From Bacillota bacterium (lineage in GTDB: Bacteria > Bacillota > Clostridia > Christensenellales > Aristaeellaceae), in assembly GCA_023395615.1 (NCBI GenBank), contig JAEWYP010000091.1, positions 1-39,983 of the forward strand: DNA of 39,983 bases, in the 5' to 3' direction. Position 1 is the stretch's first letter. Each line of letters begins with the position of its first letter. Below are positions 15,450 through 23,776 of the stretch, in pieces. The notes under the pieces are model-generated. The model made no database searches and had not been told where the DNA came from. It saw nothing but the letters and a program-made list of their open reading frames with translations. Position numbers and translations under genes: made by a program.

Positions 15450-16496
15450 ATGACTGAGGATGAAAAGAAAAAGGTTCTGAAAAAGAAGAAACGTTCCAAA
15501 CGGGTGAAGAAGCTGATCGGGTGGCTGGTCTTTCTGCTGCTGCTGGCAGGCGCGTTTTATCTGTTTGTTTTACCGGACCTGAACGCGAGCGCGACGACAA
15601 CGTATGACAGTTACACCGCCTCGACAGGAAGTATTTCCAACTCCATGAGCTTCAGCGGATCGATCAGCGTTGTGAACGACGAAACCATGACCGCCGACGC
15701 GGCGGCGACTGTGCGTAAAATCTACGTCGCGGAAGGCGACAGCGTAAAACAGGGCGATAAACTGATGCGCCTCTCGGATGGCGAGGTGCTGAAAGCGGAT
15801 TTTGACGGCGAGATCAACGACATCTCCGTGGAAGAGGGCGACGATGTAAGCGCGAACGCCAGCCTGATTCAAGTGGTTGATTTTTCCAATCTGGAGGTTT
15901 CCATCCGCGTAGACGAATATTCCGTATCCAAATTGAGCGTGGGGCAGGCGTGCACCATTACGGTTACGGCGCTCGGCACTACGTTTGACAGCACCATTAC
16001 CCATATCAACCGCATCTCTTCGGGCAACAACTCTTCGGTATACTATACCGCGACGGCACAATTTTCCGGAACGGAAACGGTGCTGCCCGGCATGAAAGTA
16101 ACAGTGGAAATCCCGGAGGAGGAAGCCAGTAACGTGGTTATCCTCAACCGTTCCGCATTGAGCTTTGACGGCGGCAACAACGCCTATGTACTGATGAAAA
16201 ACGACGCGGGCGAAATGGAGCAGGTATCGGTTACGCTTGGCGTGGAGAACGACAAGTTTGCCGAGATCGCAAGCGGCCTGAATGCCGGGGATACCGTATA
16301 TGTCAAGACGGTAACCAGCTCGGCGTCTTCCGGCGGTCTGGCCAGTCTCTTCTCGTCACTGACCGGCGGCACGCAGCAAAGTGGAAGCTCGACCAGCGGC
16401 ATGCCCAGCGGCGGCTTCAGCGGTATGCCCAGCGGAGGTTTCGGCGGCGGAGAAATGCCCAGCGGTGGCGATTTCAGCAACCGAAATTCGCGCTGA
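15450..16496 (+). CDS. Membrane-anchored HlyD/MacA-type adaptor A2
   Basis: A 348-residue adaptor with a very basic cytoplasmic start (KKKVLKKKKRSKRVKK), a membrane helix (about 23-43), and the external part TTTYDSYTASTGSI. The lipoyl-type halves are visible at VRKIYVAEGDSVKQGDKL and ADFDGEINDISVEEGDDV. The barrel region follows (LEVSIRVDEYSVSKL, VLPGMKVTVEIP) and ends AGDTVYVKT. The C-terminus is a Ser/Gly-rich tail with three MPSGG motifs. Its order (adaptor, ATPase, permease) is that of MacA-MacB or YknX-YknYZ tripartite ABC exporters, and the three genes are nearly contiguous, so this is the most probable direct partner of the ABC pair. It is paralogous to A1 at 9265. A GAGGTGA site precedes the start. 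Confidence 0.88.
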   Translation: MTEDEKKKVLKKKKRSKRVKKLIGWLVFLLLLAGAFYLFVLPDLNASATTTYDSYTASTGSISNSMSFSGSISVVNDETMTADAAATVRKIYVAEGDSVKQGDKLMRLSDGEVLKADFDGEINDISVEEGDDVSANASLIQVVDFSNLEVSIRVDEYSVSKLSVGQACTITVTALGTTFDSTITHINRISSGNNSSVYYTATAQFSGTETVLPGMKVTVEIPEEEASNVVILNRSALSFDGGNNAYVLMKNDAGEMEQVSVTLGVENDKFAEIASGLNAGDTVYVKTVTSSASSGGLASLFSSLTGGTQQSGSSTSGMPSGGFSGMPSGGFGGGEMPSGGDFSNRNSR

Positions 16497-16509
16497 GGGG
16501 GAACAAAGA

Positions 16510-17223
16510 ATGAGTGAGAGCAACGAGATTTTCTTCCGGATGAGAGATATCGTTAAAACGTATCCGTTGGGAGACGAAGAAACGGTGATCCTGAAGGGAA
16601 TCAGCCTGAACATATTCCGGGGCGAGTACATTTCGGTACTCGGCCCCTCAGGCAGTGGAAAATCGACGCTGATGAATATTATCGGCTGCCTGGATAAGGC
16701 GACGAGCGGCGAATACATCCTGCATGGAAGCGCGATTGATGATCTGGATGAAAAAGAACTGGCGCAGATTCGCAGCCGCGAGGTTGGCTTCATCTTCCAG
16801 AACTCGCAGATGCTGCCCAAGCTGGACGCCCTGAAAAACGTGGAGCTTCCCCTGATCTACGCAGGTGTACGTCCCAGGGAACGCGCCCATCGTGCGGAAG
16901 AGATGCTGGTGAAGGTAGGCCTGAAGGACCGAATCCACCACACGCCAAACATGCTTTCCGGCGGCCAGCAGCAGCGCGTGGCCATTGCCCGGGCGCTGGT
17001 AACCCATCCGACCCTGCTGCTGGCGGACGAACCGACCGGCGCGCTGGATCAGACAACCGGTCAGCAAATCATGGATCTGTTCCAGGAGCTGAACGACGAC
17101 GGACATACGATTATTATGATTACCCATGACCTGAAGGTTGCCAGGCATGCCAAGCGCGTGGTCAACATTATTGACGGCGAGCTGACGGAAGCTTCAGACG
17201 CAGAGGAGGTGACATTTGCGTGA
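16510..17223 (+). CDS. ABC transporter ATP-binding protein, MacB/LolD type
   Basis: A 237-residue cytoplasmic ATPase that powers the adjacent FtsX-type permease. Walker A is GPSGSGKST, the ABC signature is LSGGQQQRVAIARAL, Walker B is LLLADEPTGALD, and the switch histidine is in MITHDL. The LxDEPTGALD form and the conserved ATPase length are typical of the MacB/LolD/FtsE branch. The ATG at 16510 follows GAGGGGGAACAAAGA and begins MSESNEIFF. Longer in-frame upstream codons overlap the adaptor tail and are not family-like. The stop overlaps the permease GTG start by 4 bases (GTGA). Confidence 0.95.
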   Translation: MSESNEIFFRMRDIVKTYPLGDEETVILKGISLNIFRGEYISVLGPSGSGKSTLMNIIGCLDKATSGEYILHGSAIDDLDEKELAQIRSREVGFIFQNSQMLPKLDALKNVELPLIYAGVRPRERAHRAEEMLVKVGLKDRIHHTPNMLSGGQQQRVAIARALVTHPTLLLADEPTGALDQTTGQQIMDLFQELNDDGHTIIMITHDLKVARHAKRVVNIIDGELTEASDAEEVTFA

Positions 17224-18437
17224 GAACCCTGTTCCACAAAATTTCCGGCGCGTTTACCATGTTTACCGAAAGCGTGTCCATGTCGATTGCCAACATCACG
17301 CAAAACCGTCTCCGTTCCTTCCTGACCATTCTTGGCATTATGATCGGTGTAACGGCGGTCATTGCACTGATCACAACAGTATCAGGCGTTTCCACCTCAA
17401 TTTCCGATTCGTTTACTTCCATGGGGGCGGGTACGATGACCGTAGCGGTGACCGGCAACGATATGCAGGCGGGGTTGACGACCGATAATCTGGCGAAAAT
17501 TGCGGAGCTTGACGACGTGACCGGCGTTACACCCACCGTTTCGGCCACCATTACCGTGGCCAGAAACGGCGAATACGAAAGCGACATTTCACTTTCCGGC
17601 AAGAATGATTATTATTTTACCACCACCGACGCGGTATCCCGGGGGCGCGCATTCAACCCCATTGATATCAATACGATGGCGCGCGTTTGCCTGATTGATC
17701 AGGACATGGTGGATGAGTTTTTCTATGGCGTGGACCCGATTGGGGAAACAATCTATCTCAACAACCTCAGCTTTACCGTGGTAGGGATTCTGGCGGATTC
17801 GAGTGGCGAATCCATCACGGAAATGGTTTCCGGTACCAGCGATATTTATGCGCCGTATACGACTGTGATGAAGATGAACGATGCTACGCTGGTAACCTCC
17901 ATTACCGTATACGTGGATTCGGCTGCGAAGTCGGACACGGTGAAAACGGAAGTGGGCGACTATCTGGATTCGCTCTTCAGCTATGAGGACGATACCTATA
18001 CCATCACAACCATGGACAGCATTCAGGAAACCATGGACAGTATGCTCTCCATGATGAGCGCGCTGCTGGGCGGCATTGCCTCCATTTCCCTGATTGTTGG
18101 CGGTATTGGCATTATGAACATGATGCTGACCAGCGTAACCGAACGCACGGTGGAAATTGGTCTTAAAAAGGCGATCGGCGCGGAACCGGGACAGATCCAG
18201 ATTGAATTTCTGATCGAAGCCTTTCTGCTTTCGATGATCGGCGGTGTGATCGGGGTGGTGCTGGGGATTGCGCTATCGGCTATCCTGTGCAATGTGATGG
18301 GTACGACCTTTACGATATCCTACGGCGCGATCGCGCTGGGCGTCGGGTTCTCGGCGGCGGTTGGCATTCTGTTTGGCTGGTCGCCCGCGCGCAAGGCCAG
18401 CAACCTCAACCCGATCGACGCACTGCGCAGAATGTGA
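17220..18437 (+). CDS. ABC transporter permease, MacB/FtsX type
   Basis: A 405-residue membrane protein. The first membrane helix follows NRLRSFLTILGIMIGVTAV, then a large extracytoplasmic MacB_PCD-like domain (about residues 50-270). Three C-terminal helices form an FtsX domain with SMMSALLGGIASISLIVGGIGIMNMMLTSV split across the first, KKAIGAEPGQI in the loop, and the closing FGWSPARKASNLNPIDALR. This architecture is that of mechanotransmission ABC exporters, which push substrates held outside the membrane instead of moving them across it. The GTG start at 17220 follows AGGAGG by about 11 bases and overlaps the ATPase stop. The substrate is unknown; the secreted proteins upstream are candidates. 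Confidence 0.94.
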   Translation: MRTLFHKISGAFTMFTESVSMSIANITQNRLRSFLTILGIMIGVTAVIALITTVSGVSTSISDSFTSMGAGTMTVAVTGNDMQAGLTTDNLAKIAELDDVTGVTPTVSATITVARNGEYESDISLSGKNDYYFTTTDAVSRGRAFNPIDINTMARVCLIDQDMVDEFFYGVDPIGETIYLNNLSFTVVGILADSSGESITEMVSGTSDIYAPYTTVMKMNDATLVTSITVYVDSAAKSDTVKTEVGDYLDSLFSYEDDTYTITTMDSIQETMDSMLSMMSALLGGIASISLIVGGIGIMNMMLTSVTERTVEIGLKKAIGAEPGQIQIEFLIEAFLLSMIGGVIGVVLGIALSAILCNVMGTTFTISYGAIALGVGFSAAVGILFGWSPARKASNLNPIDALRRM

Positions 18438-18489
18438 CACAAGCCCTGCCCGTCAAAGACCAGCAGGGAAAACCGAAGGAGGAAGAACG

Positions 18490-19701
18490 ATGAAAAGAAA
18501 CATGCTGCGGATCGCGCTGTGCTTTGCACTGATCCTGGGGCTGACCGGGAGCGCGCTGGCGGAGACAACCTTCGATGGCACCGTGGTTTCCGGCGAATCA
18601 GTCAGCGTTACGGCGCCGTTCGGAGGCACTGTAAGCTCCTTCCGGCTCCGTGCCGGAGACGAACTGGCAGTGGGGGATGTGGTTGCTGAGGTGGCAACCA
18701 CAAAGGTATATGCGCCGGAAGACGGCGTAATCAGCGGGTTGTTTGGGCAAGCGGGCGATACCGTTGAGGATGTTGCCACGCGGATGGGCGCGGTGCTCTA
18801 CATTGAGCCTGTCCAGAAGTACAGCGTTTCGGCCAGCGTGGAGAAAGCGTACAATAACAGCGACAATAAGTTTGTGAACATCGGGGAAACCGTCTACCTG
18901 AAAAGCGTGTATTCCAGCAACGGAAACACCGCGACAGGCACCATTACCGCTGTGGATGGCGCCAACTATACGGTGGAAACGACCTCGGGTGAATTGCTGA
19001 TGGAGGAAACGGTGTATATCTACCGGGACGCGGACTACACATCCACCAGTAAAATTGGGCGCGGCACGGTATCCCGTACGGCGGCTGTGGCGGTGGGAGC
19101 CACGGCCACAAGCAATTCGGCAAGCTCGACAAACAGCATTCTGGCCATCCATGTAAAAGATGGCGACGCCGTTACCCGTGGCCAACTCCTGTACGAAACG
19201 GTAACCGGTACGCTGGATGGCCTGTATGCGACGGGGAACCAGATTGTGGCGGACGAGGCGGGCATTATTGCTTCGGTGAACATATCGGCGGGAAGTAGCC
19301 TGAACAAAGGGGATACCATCCTGACCCTGTACCCGAAAGACAAAATGCAGGTGTCCATGGACATCGACGAGTATGACCTTGCGGATATTCATGAGGGGGA
19401 TACCCTGCAGCTGGAGTTTGATTACGACGACAGCGGCAACAGCGTAACGACCGGAACCGTCGCCCTGATTTCGCATGTGAGCGACTCCGCCGGTTCCTCC
19501 GATGCGTCCTATAAAGTGTATATCAACTTTACGCCGACGGAGGAAACCCGGCTGGGCATGACCGTGATTGTATCAAAGCCGGAAGTGGCTGAAGCAACCG
19601 ATGCGCAGACGGACACGGCAGATACGGCGAACCAGACGACGCCGGAACCGGATGTGACCGCGGAACCGGCGGTAAGCAATGTTACGGAAGCTGCGGAGTA
19701 A
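18490..19701 (+). CDS. Secreted adaptor-like protein B2 with two lipoyl-type domains
   Basis: A 403-residue exported protein with a signal peptide (about 1-24, cleavage after ALA-ET). The mature start TTFDGTVVSGESVSVTAPFGGTV parallels B1, split here by design of the family fold. Two lipoyl/biotinyl-like units are visible, around SSFRLRAGDELAVGDVV with EDGVISGLFGQAGD, and around LAIHVKDGDAVTRGQLL with DEAGIIASVNISAGSSLNKG. A barrel segment (MDIDEYDLADIHEGDTLQL) follows, and the tail (about 365-403) is rich in Thr, Glu, Ala and Pro. AGGAGGAAGA precedes the ATG at 18490; upstream in-frame codons belong to the permease overlap and are unlike a signal peptide. It is the last gene of the locus and ends 12 bases before a strong terminator. 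Confidence 0.8.
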   Translation: MKRNMLRIALCFALILGLTGSALAETTFDGTVVSGESVSVTAPFGGTVSSFRLRAGDELAVGDVVAEVATTKVYAPEDGVISGLFGQAGDTVEDVATRMGAVLYIEPVQKYSVSASVEKAYNNSDNKFVNIGETVYLKSVYSSNGNTATGTITAVDGANYTVETTSGELLMEETVYIYRDADYTSTSKIGRGTVSRTAAVAVGATATSNSASSTNSILAIHVKDGDAVTRGQLLYETVTGTLDGLYATGNQIVADEAGIIASVNISAGSSLNKGDTILTLYPKDKMQVSMDIDEYDLADIHEGDTLQLEFDYDDSGNSVTTGTVALISHVSDSAGSSDASYKVYINFTPTEETRLGMTVIVSKPEVAEATDAQTDTADTANQTTPEPDVTAEPAVSNVTEAAE

Positions 19702-19712
19702 ACGCGGACATG

Positions 19713-19749
19713 CGAAAACGGAGGGCAACCGCCCTCCGTTTTCGTTTTG
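19713..19749 (+). terminator. Rho-independent terminator of the adaptor/ABC locus
   Basis: A 14-bp stem (19713-19726 with 19731-19744, core ACGGAGGGC/GCCCTCCGT), a 4-base loop AACC and a TTTT run follow the B2 stop by 12 bases. Confidence 0.9.
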
Positions 19750-19799
19750 ATCGTTTGGGTGACCAGTTTATGCCTGATCGCTCAAAAAAACATGAAAAT

Positions 19800-19840
19800 G
19801 CAATCAGAAAAAGCCCCGCTCGAAAATGCGGGGCGATTTT
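19800..19840 (-). terminator. Terminator of the abrB-type gene
   Basis: GCCCCGC (19813-19819) pairs with GCGGGGC (19828-19834). On the minus strand the stem is followed by TTTTTCTG. It lies about 43 bases downstream of the AbrB stop. A T run on the other strand means it could also back up the preceding + strand terminator. Confidence 0.8.
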
Positions 19841-19877
19841 ATGGACTGATTCGCGGGGAACGATCCCGGTGGGATCC

Positions 19878-20120
19878 TTAGCGCAGCTTCAGTTCTTTGA
19901 GGCACTTATCACAGATCAGCTTGCCCTTGAAAAGATTCACATCACGCGCATCGTTGCAGAAAATGCAGGCGGGATGATACTTTTTCAGGATGATCTGGTC
20001 GCCTTCCGTAAAGATTTCGAGGGTATCCTTCACGGCGATATCCATGGTCTTGCGCAGTTCGATGGGAATCACGATTCGTCCCAGGTTGTCAAGCTTCCTC
20101 ACGACACCGGTAGATTTCAT
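19878..20120 (-). CDS. AbrB/SpoVT-family transcriptional regulator with a C-terminal zinc knuckle
   Basis: An 80-residue DNA-binding protein. Residues 1-47 are the swapped-hairpin AbrB domain (STGVVRKLDNLGRIVIPIEL, RKTMDIAVKDTLEIF). The tail carries CIFC and CDKC about 20 residues apart, a probable zinc-binding knuckle. This combination is common in Clostridia AbrB proteins, which act as transition-state or global regulators. Start choice is firm: AGGAGG (20130-20135) lies 9 bases upstream, and a strong promoter lies at 20162-20190. It is monocistronic, between two divergent or convergent units, with its own terminator. Confidence 0.93.
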   Translation of the reverse strand: MKSTGVVRKLDNLGRIVIPIELRKTMDIAVKDTLEIFTEGDQIILKKYHPACIFCNDARDVNLFKGKLICDKCLKELKLR

Positions 20121-20161
20121 AGCGTATAGCCTCCTAAAGATATTGCAATTCGTACGGTATA

Positions 20162-20190
20162 ATTTTACTGAATCTCCATTATTATGTCAA
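20162..20190 (-). promoter_or_regulatory. Sigma-A promoter of the abrB-type gene
   Basis: On the minus strand a perfect TTGACA -35 box (20185-20190) stands 17 bases from TAAAAT (20162-20167), followed by a short leader and an AGGAGG site. Confidence 0.8.
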
Positions 20191-20410
20191 TGTCACAAGT
20201 GGGCGAAACCGATACTGATTCCTTTTTTTACAATAATACATTATAAAAGGGAAAGCGGCTGCGATAGTAAATGATGGGCAGATATTTGACCGTATTGTGT
20301 ATGTTTCGGAAAAAATTTCGTAAAAAACGAAGGTTCGTGTGAGCAGAAAATGTTCGGTTAAACAAACGTTTGCCGTTCGGCGTTTGCGACCGAAACACAG
20401 GACCCGCACG

Positions 20411-20438
20411 TTGACATCCGCGTGAAAACCTGTATAAT
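20411..20438 (+). promoter_or_regulatory. Sigma-A promoter of the T-box/metG unit
   Basis: A perfect TTGACA (20411-20416) and perfect TATAAT (20433-20438) with a 16-base spacer. Transcription should begin near 20445, just before the T-box stem I. The stretch 20191-20410 before it is AT-rich near 20220-20340 and shows nothing else recognisable. Confidence 0.85.
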
Positions 20439-20444
20439 AAACCC

Positions 20445-20707
20445 GTACGCAATGAACGGAAGAGTACCGGCGATTCAGTTCGCAACAGAGAGCCGCGGCA
20501 GCTGTGAAGCGGCGCGAAAAACGGCGGGAACATGGTCCGGGAGTGTCCGCGCCCGACAGGTAGGGTGTGGCGGCTGGCGCCGATATCCGCCGCGAAAGAG
20601 CAGTGCGCACTTCTAAACATAGCGCGGATGGCCGGGCGTTCTGCATATCAAGGGTGGTACCGCGGGTTTTCAGCCTGCCCCTTCCATAGTGGAGGGACAG
20701 GCTTTTT
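20445..20707 (+). promoter_or_regulatory. Methionine-type T-box riboswitch with terminator
   Basis: The leader senses uncharged tRNA-Met and allows readthrough into metG when methionine is short. Visible parts in order: stem I start with the AGAGTA S-turn (20461-20466) and the CAGAGAGCCG distal segment; a specifier region GGGAACATGGTCC with ATG (Met) at 20532-20534; and the conserved T-box AAGGGTGGTACCGCG (20650-20664). In the latter, TGGT (20655-20658) would pair with the ACCA end of the tRNA, matching discriminator base A. The intrinsic terminator has arms beginning AGCCTG (20672) and ending CAGGCT (about 20703), followed by TTTTT. The specifier assignment agrees with the downstream methionyl-tRNA synthetase. 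Confidence 0.92.
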
Positions 20708-20732
20708 CATTCACCGAAAGGGGGTTTGCCGC

Positions 20733-20807
20733 ATGTGCCGTTGCGATCGGGTATCCATGCCGGGAACCGGGCGGCGAATGCCTGGTACGGAGCAAACGAA
20801 ACGCTAA
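20733..20807 (+). CDS. Possible 24-codon leader peptide between the T-box and metG
   Basis: An ATG at 20733 follows GAAAGGGGG by about 8 bases and opens 24 codons (MCRCDRVSMPGTGRRMPGTE, then four more), ending at TAA 20805-20807, 62 bases before metG. It contains three methionines and five arginines. It lies downstream of the terminator, so it would be translated only when the T-box reads through. No homologue is known to me. It may be chance in a leader that is otherwise long and unexplained. Confidence 0.3.
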   Translation: MCRCDRVSMPGTGRRMPGTEQTKR

Positions 20808-20869
20808 ACAGAATACCACAGGTTCAGCTCCGCCGCAAGCGGGGATATACGGAAAGGAAGGCGCAAGCC

Positions 20870-22855
20870 ATGGCTGACAAGAATACTTTTTACATTACCA
20901 CACCGATTTATTATCCCAGCGATAATTTGCATATTGGGCACGCTTACAGCAGCGTCGCGGCGGATACGCTGGCACGCTTCAAACGTCAGGAAGGGCGTGA
21001 TGTCTATTTCGTAACCGGAACAGACGAACACGGGCAGAAAATTGAGCGCAAGGCTAAGGCAAAGGGCGTAACCCCCAAACAGTATGTGGATGAGATCGTA
21101 GCCGGAATCAAGAGCCTGTGGGAACTGATGGATGTGGAGTACAGTGATTTTATCCGCACCACCGACGAACGCCATATCAAGGCTGTACAACAGATTTTCC
21201 GTAAGCTGTACGAGCAGGGCGATATCTACAAGGGCGAGTACGAGGGCTGGTACTGCACGCCCGACGAAAGCTTTTTTACCGAGCTGCAACTCAAGAACGG
21301 CTGCTGCCCGGATTGCGGCCGCCCCGTGGAAAAAACGCGGGAAGAAGCCTATTTTTTCAAGCTGAACAAGTATCAGGACTGGCTGATTGATTACATCGAA
21401 ACCCATCCGGACTTTATTCAGCCTGCCTCCCGGAAAAACGAGATGCTCAACAATTTCCTGCGCCCGGGTCTGACCGACCTGTGCGTCAGCCGCACGTCCA
21501 TCAAGTGGGGCATTCCCGTGGACTTTGACCCGAACCATACGGTGTATGTGTGGATCGACGCGTTGTCCAACTACATTTCCGTGCTGGGATACGGCACGGA
21601 TCACGACGAGCTTTTCCGGAAATACTGGCCCGCGGACGTGCATCTGGTGGGTAAGGAGATCGTACGTTTTCACACCATCATCTGGCCGATTCTGCTGCAC
21701 GCGCTGGGCCTCCCGCTGCCAAAACAGGTATTCGGGCATGGCTGGCTGGTGCTGGACGGTATGAAGATGAGCAAATCGCTGGGCAACGTAGTGGACCCCG
21801 TGGCGCTGTGCAACCGCTACGGCAGCGACGCGATCCGCTATTTTCTGATGCGGGAAGTGCCTTTCGGCAGCGACGGACAGTTCAGTTACGAAGCGTTGCT
21901 GAAGCGCCTGAACGCAGATCTTGCCAACGACCTTGGCAACCTGGTCAGCCGTACCGTAGCGATGGTGGAAAAATACTTCGGCGGCGTTGTGCCTGCCCCC
22001 GGCGATACGCGTGAGGAGGACAAAGCCCTGATTGCGCTTGCGGAAGCCACGCCGGGCAAGGTACGCGCCCGGATGGACGAGTTACAGTATTCCGACGCGC
22101 TCAGCGAAATCTGGACGCTGGTAGGCGAGTGCAATCGCTATATTGACGCCACCGCACCCTGGGTGCTTTGCAAGACAGCGGAGGGGCAGGAGCGGCTGAA
22201 AACCGTGATGTACACGCTGTGCGAATGTATCCGCATTGTCGCGGTGCTGATTGCCCCCACTATGCCGCGCACGCCCGCGCGTATCTTTGAACAGTTGGGG
22301 TTGACGGACGAAAGTCTGGAAACGCTGGCGTCAACGGAACACTTTGGCGCGCTGCCAGCAGGCACTGTTGTGCGCAAGGGCGAAGCGCTGTTCCCGCGCA
22401 TCGATATTGCCAAAGAGCTGGCGGACATTCTGCCGTCCACAACGGAAAAGGTGAAGGCAGCCCCGAACGCGCATGCCAAAGACAAGGAAGCGATTGCGCC
22501 GAAAACCGAAGCGGACGACGGGATGATCAGCATTGAGGAATTCGCAAAAATCAAGCTGCGCGTGGCGCGCGTGCTGGCCTGCGAGAAAGTGGATGGCAGT
22601 GATAAACTGCTCAAGCTGCGCCTGAGCCTTGGCGAAGGCGAACCGGAGCGTACGGTGGTCAGCGGTGTGGCGAAGCATTATGCCCCTGAGGCGCTGGTGG
22701 GGCGGCAGGTGGTGCTGGTCGCCAACCTGAAGCCCGCCAAACTGCGCGGCATTACCAGCGAAGGCATGGTGCTGTTCGCGTCCGACCGTGCGGATACGGT
22801 GTTGAAACTGGTTTCTCCCGACGAGGGTACCGAGGATGGCGGAACCGTGCGATGA
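20870..22855 (+). CDS. metG: Methionyl-tRNA synthetase
   Basis: Class I aminoacyl-tRNA synthetase charging tRNA-Met. The 661-residue protein has the catalytic HIGH-type motif in NLHIGHAYSS, TGTDEHGQKIERKA, and a zinc-knuckle insertion with C..CCPDCG. WIDALSNYISVLGYG and KMSKSLGN complete the active site. The C-terminal about 110 residues (from ISIEEFAKIKLRVARVLACE) form the tRNA-binding EMAPII-like domain that dimerises many bacterial MetRS, reached through a charged linker. The start at 20870 follows GGAAAGGAAG; longer in-frame upstream sequence lies in the leader and is not MetRS-like. It is controlled by the Met T-box and overlaps the tatD-type gene by 4 bases. Confidence 0.97.
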   Translation: MADKNTFYITTPIYYPSDNLHIGHAYSSVAADTLARFKRQEGRDVYFVTGTDEHGQKIERKAKAKGVTPKQYVDEIVAGIKSLWELMDVEYSDFIRTTDERHIKAVQQIFRKLYEQGDIYKGEYEGWYCTPDESFFTELQLKNGCCPDCGRPVEKTREEAYFFKLNKYQDWLIDYIETHPDFIQPASRKNEMLNNFLRPGLTDLCVSRTSIKWGIPVDFDPNHTVYVWIDALSNYISVLGYGTDHDELFRKYWPADVHLVGKEIVRFHTIIWPILLHALGLPLPKQVFGHGWLVLDGMKMSKSLGNVVDPVALCNRYGSDAIRYFLMREVPFGSDGQFSYEALLKRLNADLANDLGNLVSRTVAMVEKYFGGVVPAPGDTREEDKALIALAEATPGKVRARMDELQYSDALSEIWTLVGECNRYIDATAPWVLCKTAEGQERLKTVMYTLCECIRIVAVLIAPTMPRTPARIFEQLGLTDESLETLASTEHFGALPAGTVVRKGEALFPRIDIAKELADILPSTTEKVKAAPNAHAKDKEAIAPKTEADDGMISIEEFAKIKLRVARVLACEKVDGSDKLLKLRLSLGEGEPERTVVSGVAKHYAPEALVGRQVVLVANLKPAKLRGITSEGMVLFASDRADTVLKLVSPDEGTEDGGTVR

Positions 22856-23652
22856 GCGCCACCCTGTTCGATTCCCACTGCCATCTGGAAGACGAGCGTT
22901 TCGCGGGGCAGGTGGAGGAAGTACTGGCCAGAATGCAAGCGGCGGGCGTAGCCCGCTGCATTCTGGCGGGCAGCGATCTGGAAAGCAGCGAGCGGATCGC
23001 CCTGCTGGCTGGGCGATACCCTAATGTTTACGGCGTAGTGGGGGTTCACCCGCATGAAGCCGCGTCGTTTAACGAAGCTACCCTTACCCGGCTGGAAGCG
23101 CTTTTGCAGAGGCCTCATATCGTGGGTGTGGGGGAAATCGGGCTGGATTATTACTACGATTTTTCTCCGCGGGATGTACAGCGGGAAGTGTTGGAAAAAC
23201 AGCTCGACTTTGCTTGTGAAAAGCATGTCCCGGCCGTGTTCCATGTGCGGGACGCGCATGGGGACATGCTGGAGCTGCTTCGCACACATCGGGACCGTCT
23301 CCCCGCCGGCGTGCTGCACTGCTATACCGGCAGCGCCGAAAGCGCGCGAGAGTATCTGGAGATGGGTTTTTACATTTCCTTTTCCGGGTCGGTCACGTTT
23401 AAAAACGCGCGCCACCTGCAGGAGGCGGCACGTTACGTGCCCATCGACCGTCTGCTGGTGGAAACCGACAGCCCGTATCTGGCGCCCGTGCCGATGCGCG
23501 GGAAGCAAAACGAACCGGCTTATGTGCGCTATGTGGCGCAGATGCTGGCGGACTTGCGGCAAATATCGCTGGAGGAGCTGACTAAACGCACCACGGCGAA
23601 CGTGGAGCGACTGTATGGCATTCCTCCGCTTGCCGACGCTCCGCAAGCGTGA
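22852..23652 (+). CDS. tatD: TatD-family metal-dependent hydrolase (YcfH/TatD DNase)
   Basis: A 266-residue amidohydrolase-fold protein. Metal ligands are visible in FDSHCHLED (HxH, residues 8-10), GEIGLDYYYD, FHVRDAHGD, LHCYTGS and ETDSPYLAP. Members are 3'-5' exonucleases or D-aminoacyl-type hydrolases in the cytoplasm. The gene begins inside the metG stop (ATGA), and the metG-tatD order is common in Bacillota, so co-transcription under the T-box is expected. Length and motifs are normal. Confidence 0.93.
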   Translation: MSATLFDSHCHLEDERFAGQVEEVLARMQAAGVARCILAGSDLESSERIALLAGRYPNVYGVVGVHPHEAASFNEATLTRLEALLQRPHIVGVGEIGLDYYYDFSPRDVQREVLEKQLDFACEKHVPAVFHVRDAHGDMLELLRTHRDRLPAGVLHCYTGSAESAREYLEMGFYISFSGSVTFKNARHLQEAARYVPIDRLLVETDSPYLAPVPMRGKQNEPAYVRYVAQMLADLRQISLEELTKRTTANVERLYGIPPLADAPQA

Positions 23653-23724
23653 TGATATAGTAGCGGAGTTGACCGCCGATAATGTGACTTCGGCTCTTCT
23701 GAAGAAAAGACGGAAACAGTGTAT

Positions 23725-23765
23725 AAAAAACGGACGCTGTCCAAAGGACGCGTCCGGTTTTTGAT
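23725..23765. terminator. Bidirectional terminator between tatD and rpmB
   Basis: CGGACGC (23731-23737) pairs with GCGTCCG (23750-23756), with an inner GTCC/GGAC helix, flanked by AAAAAA on the left and TTTTT on the right. It can end tatD (+) and rpmB (-). Confidence 0.82.
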
Positions 23766-23776
23766 GCAATTCGCAA

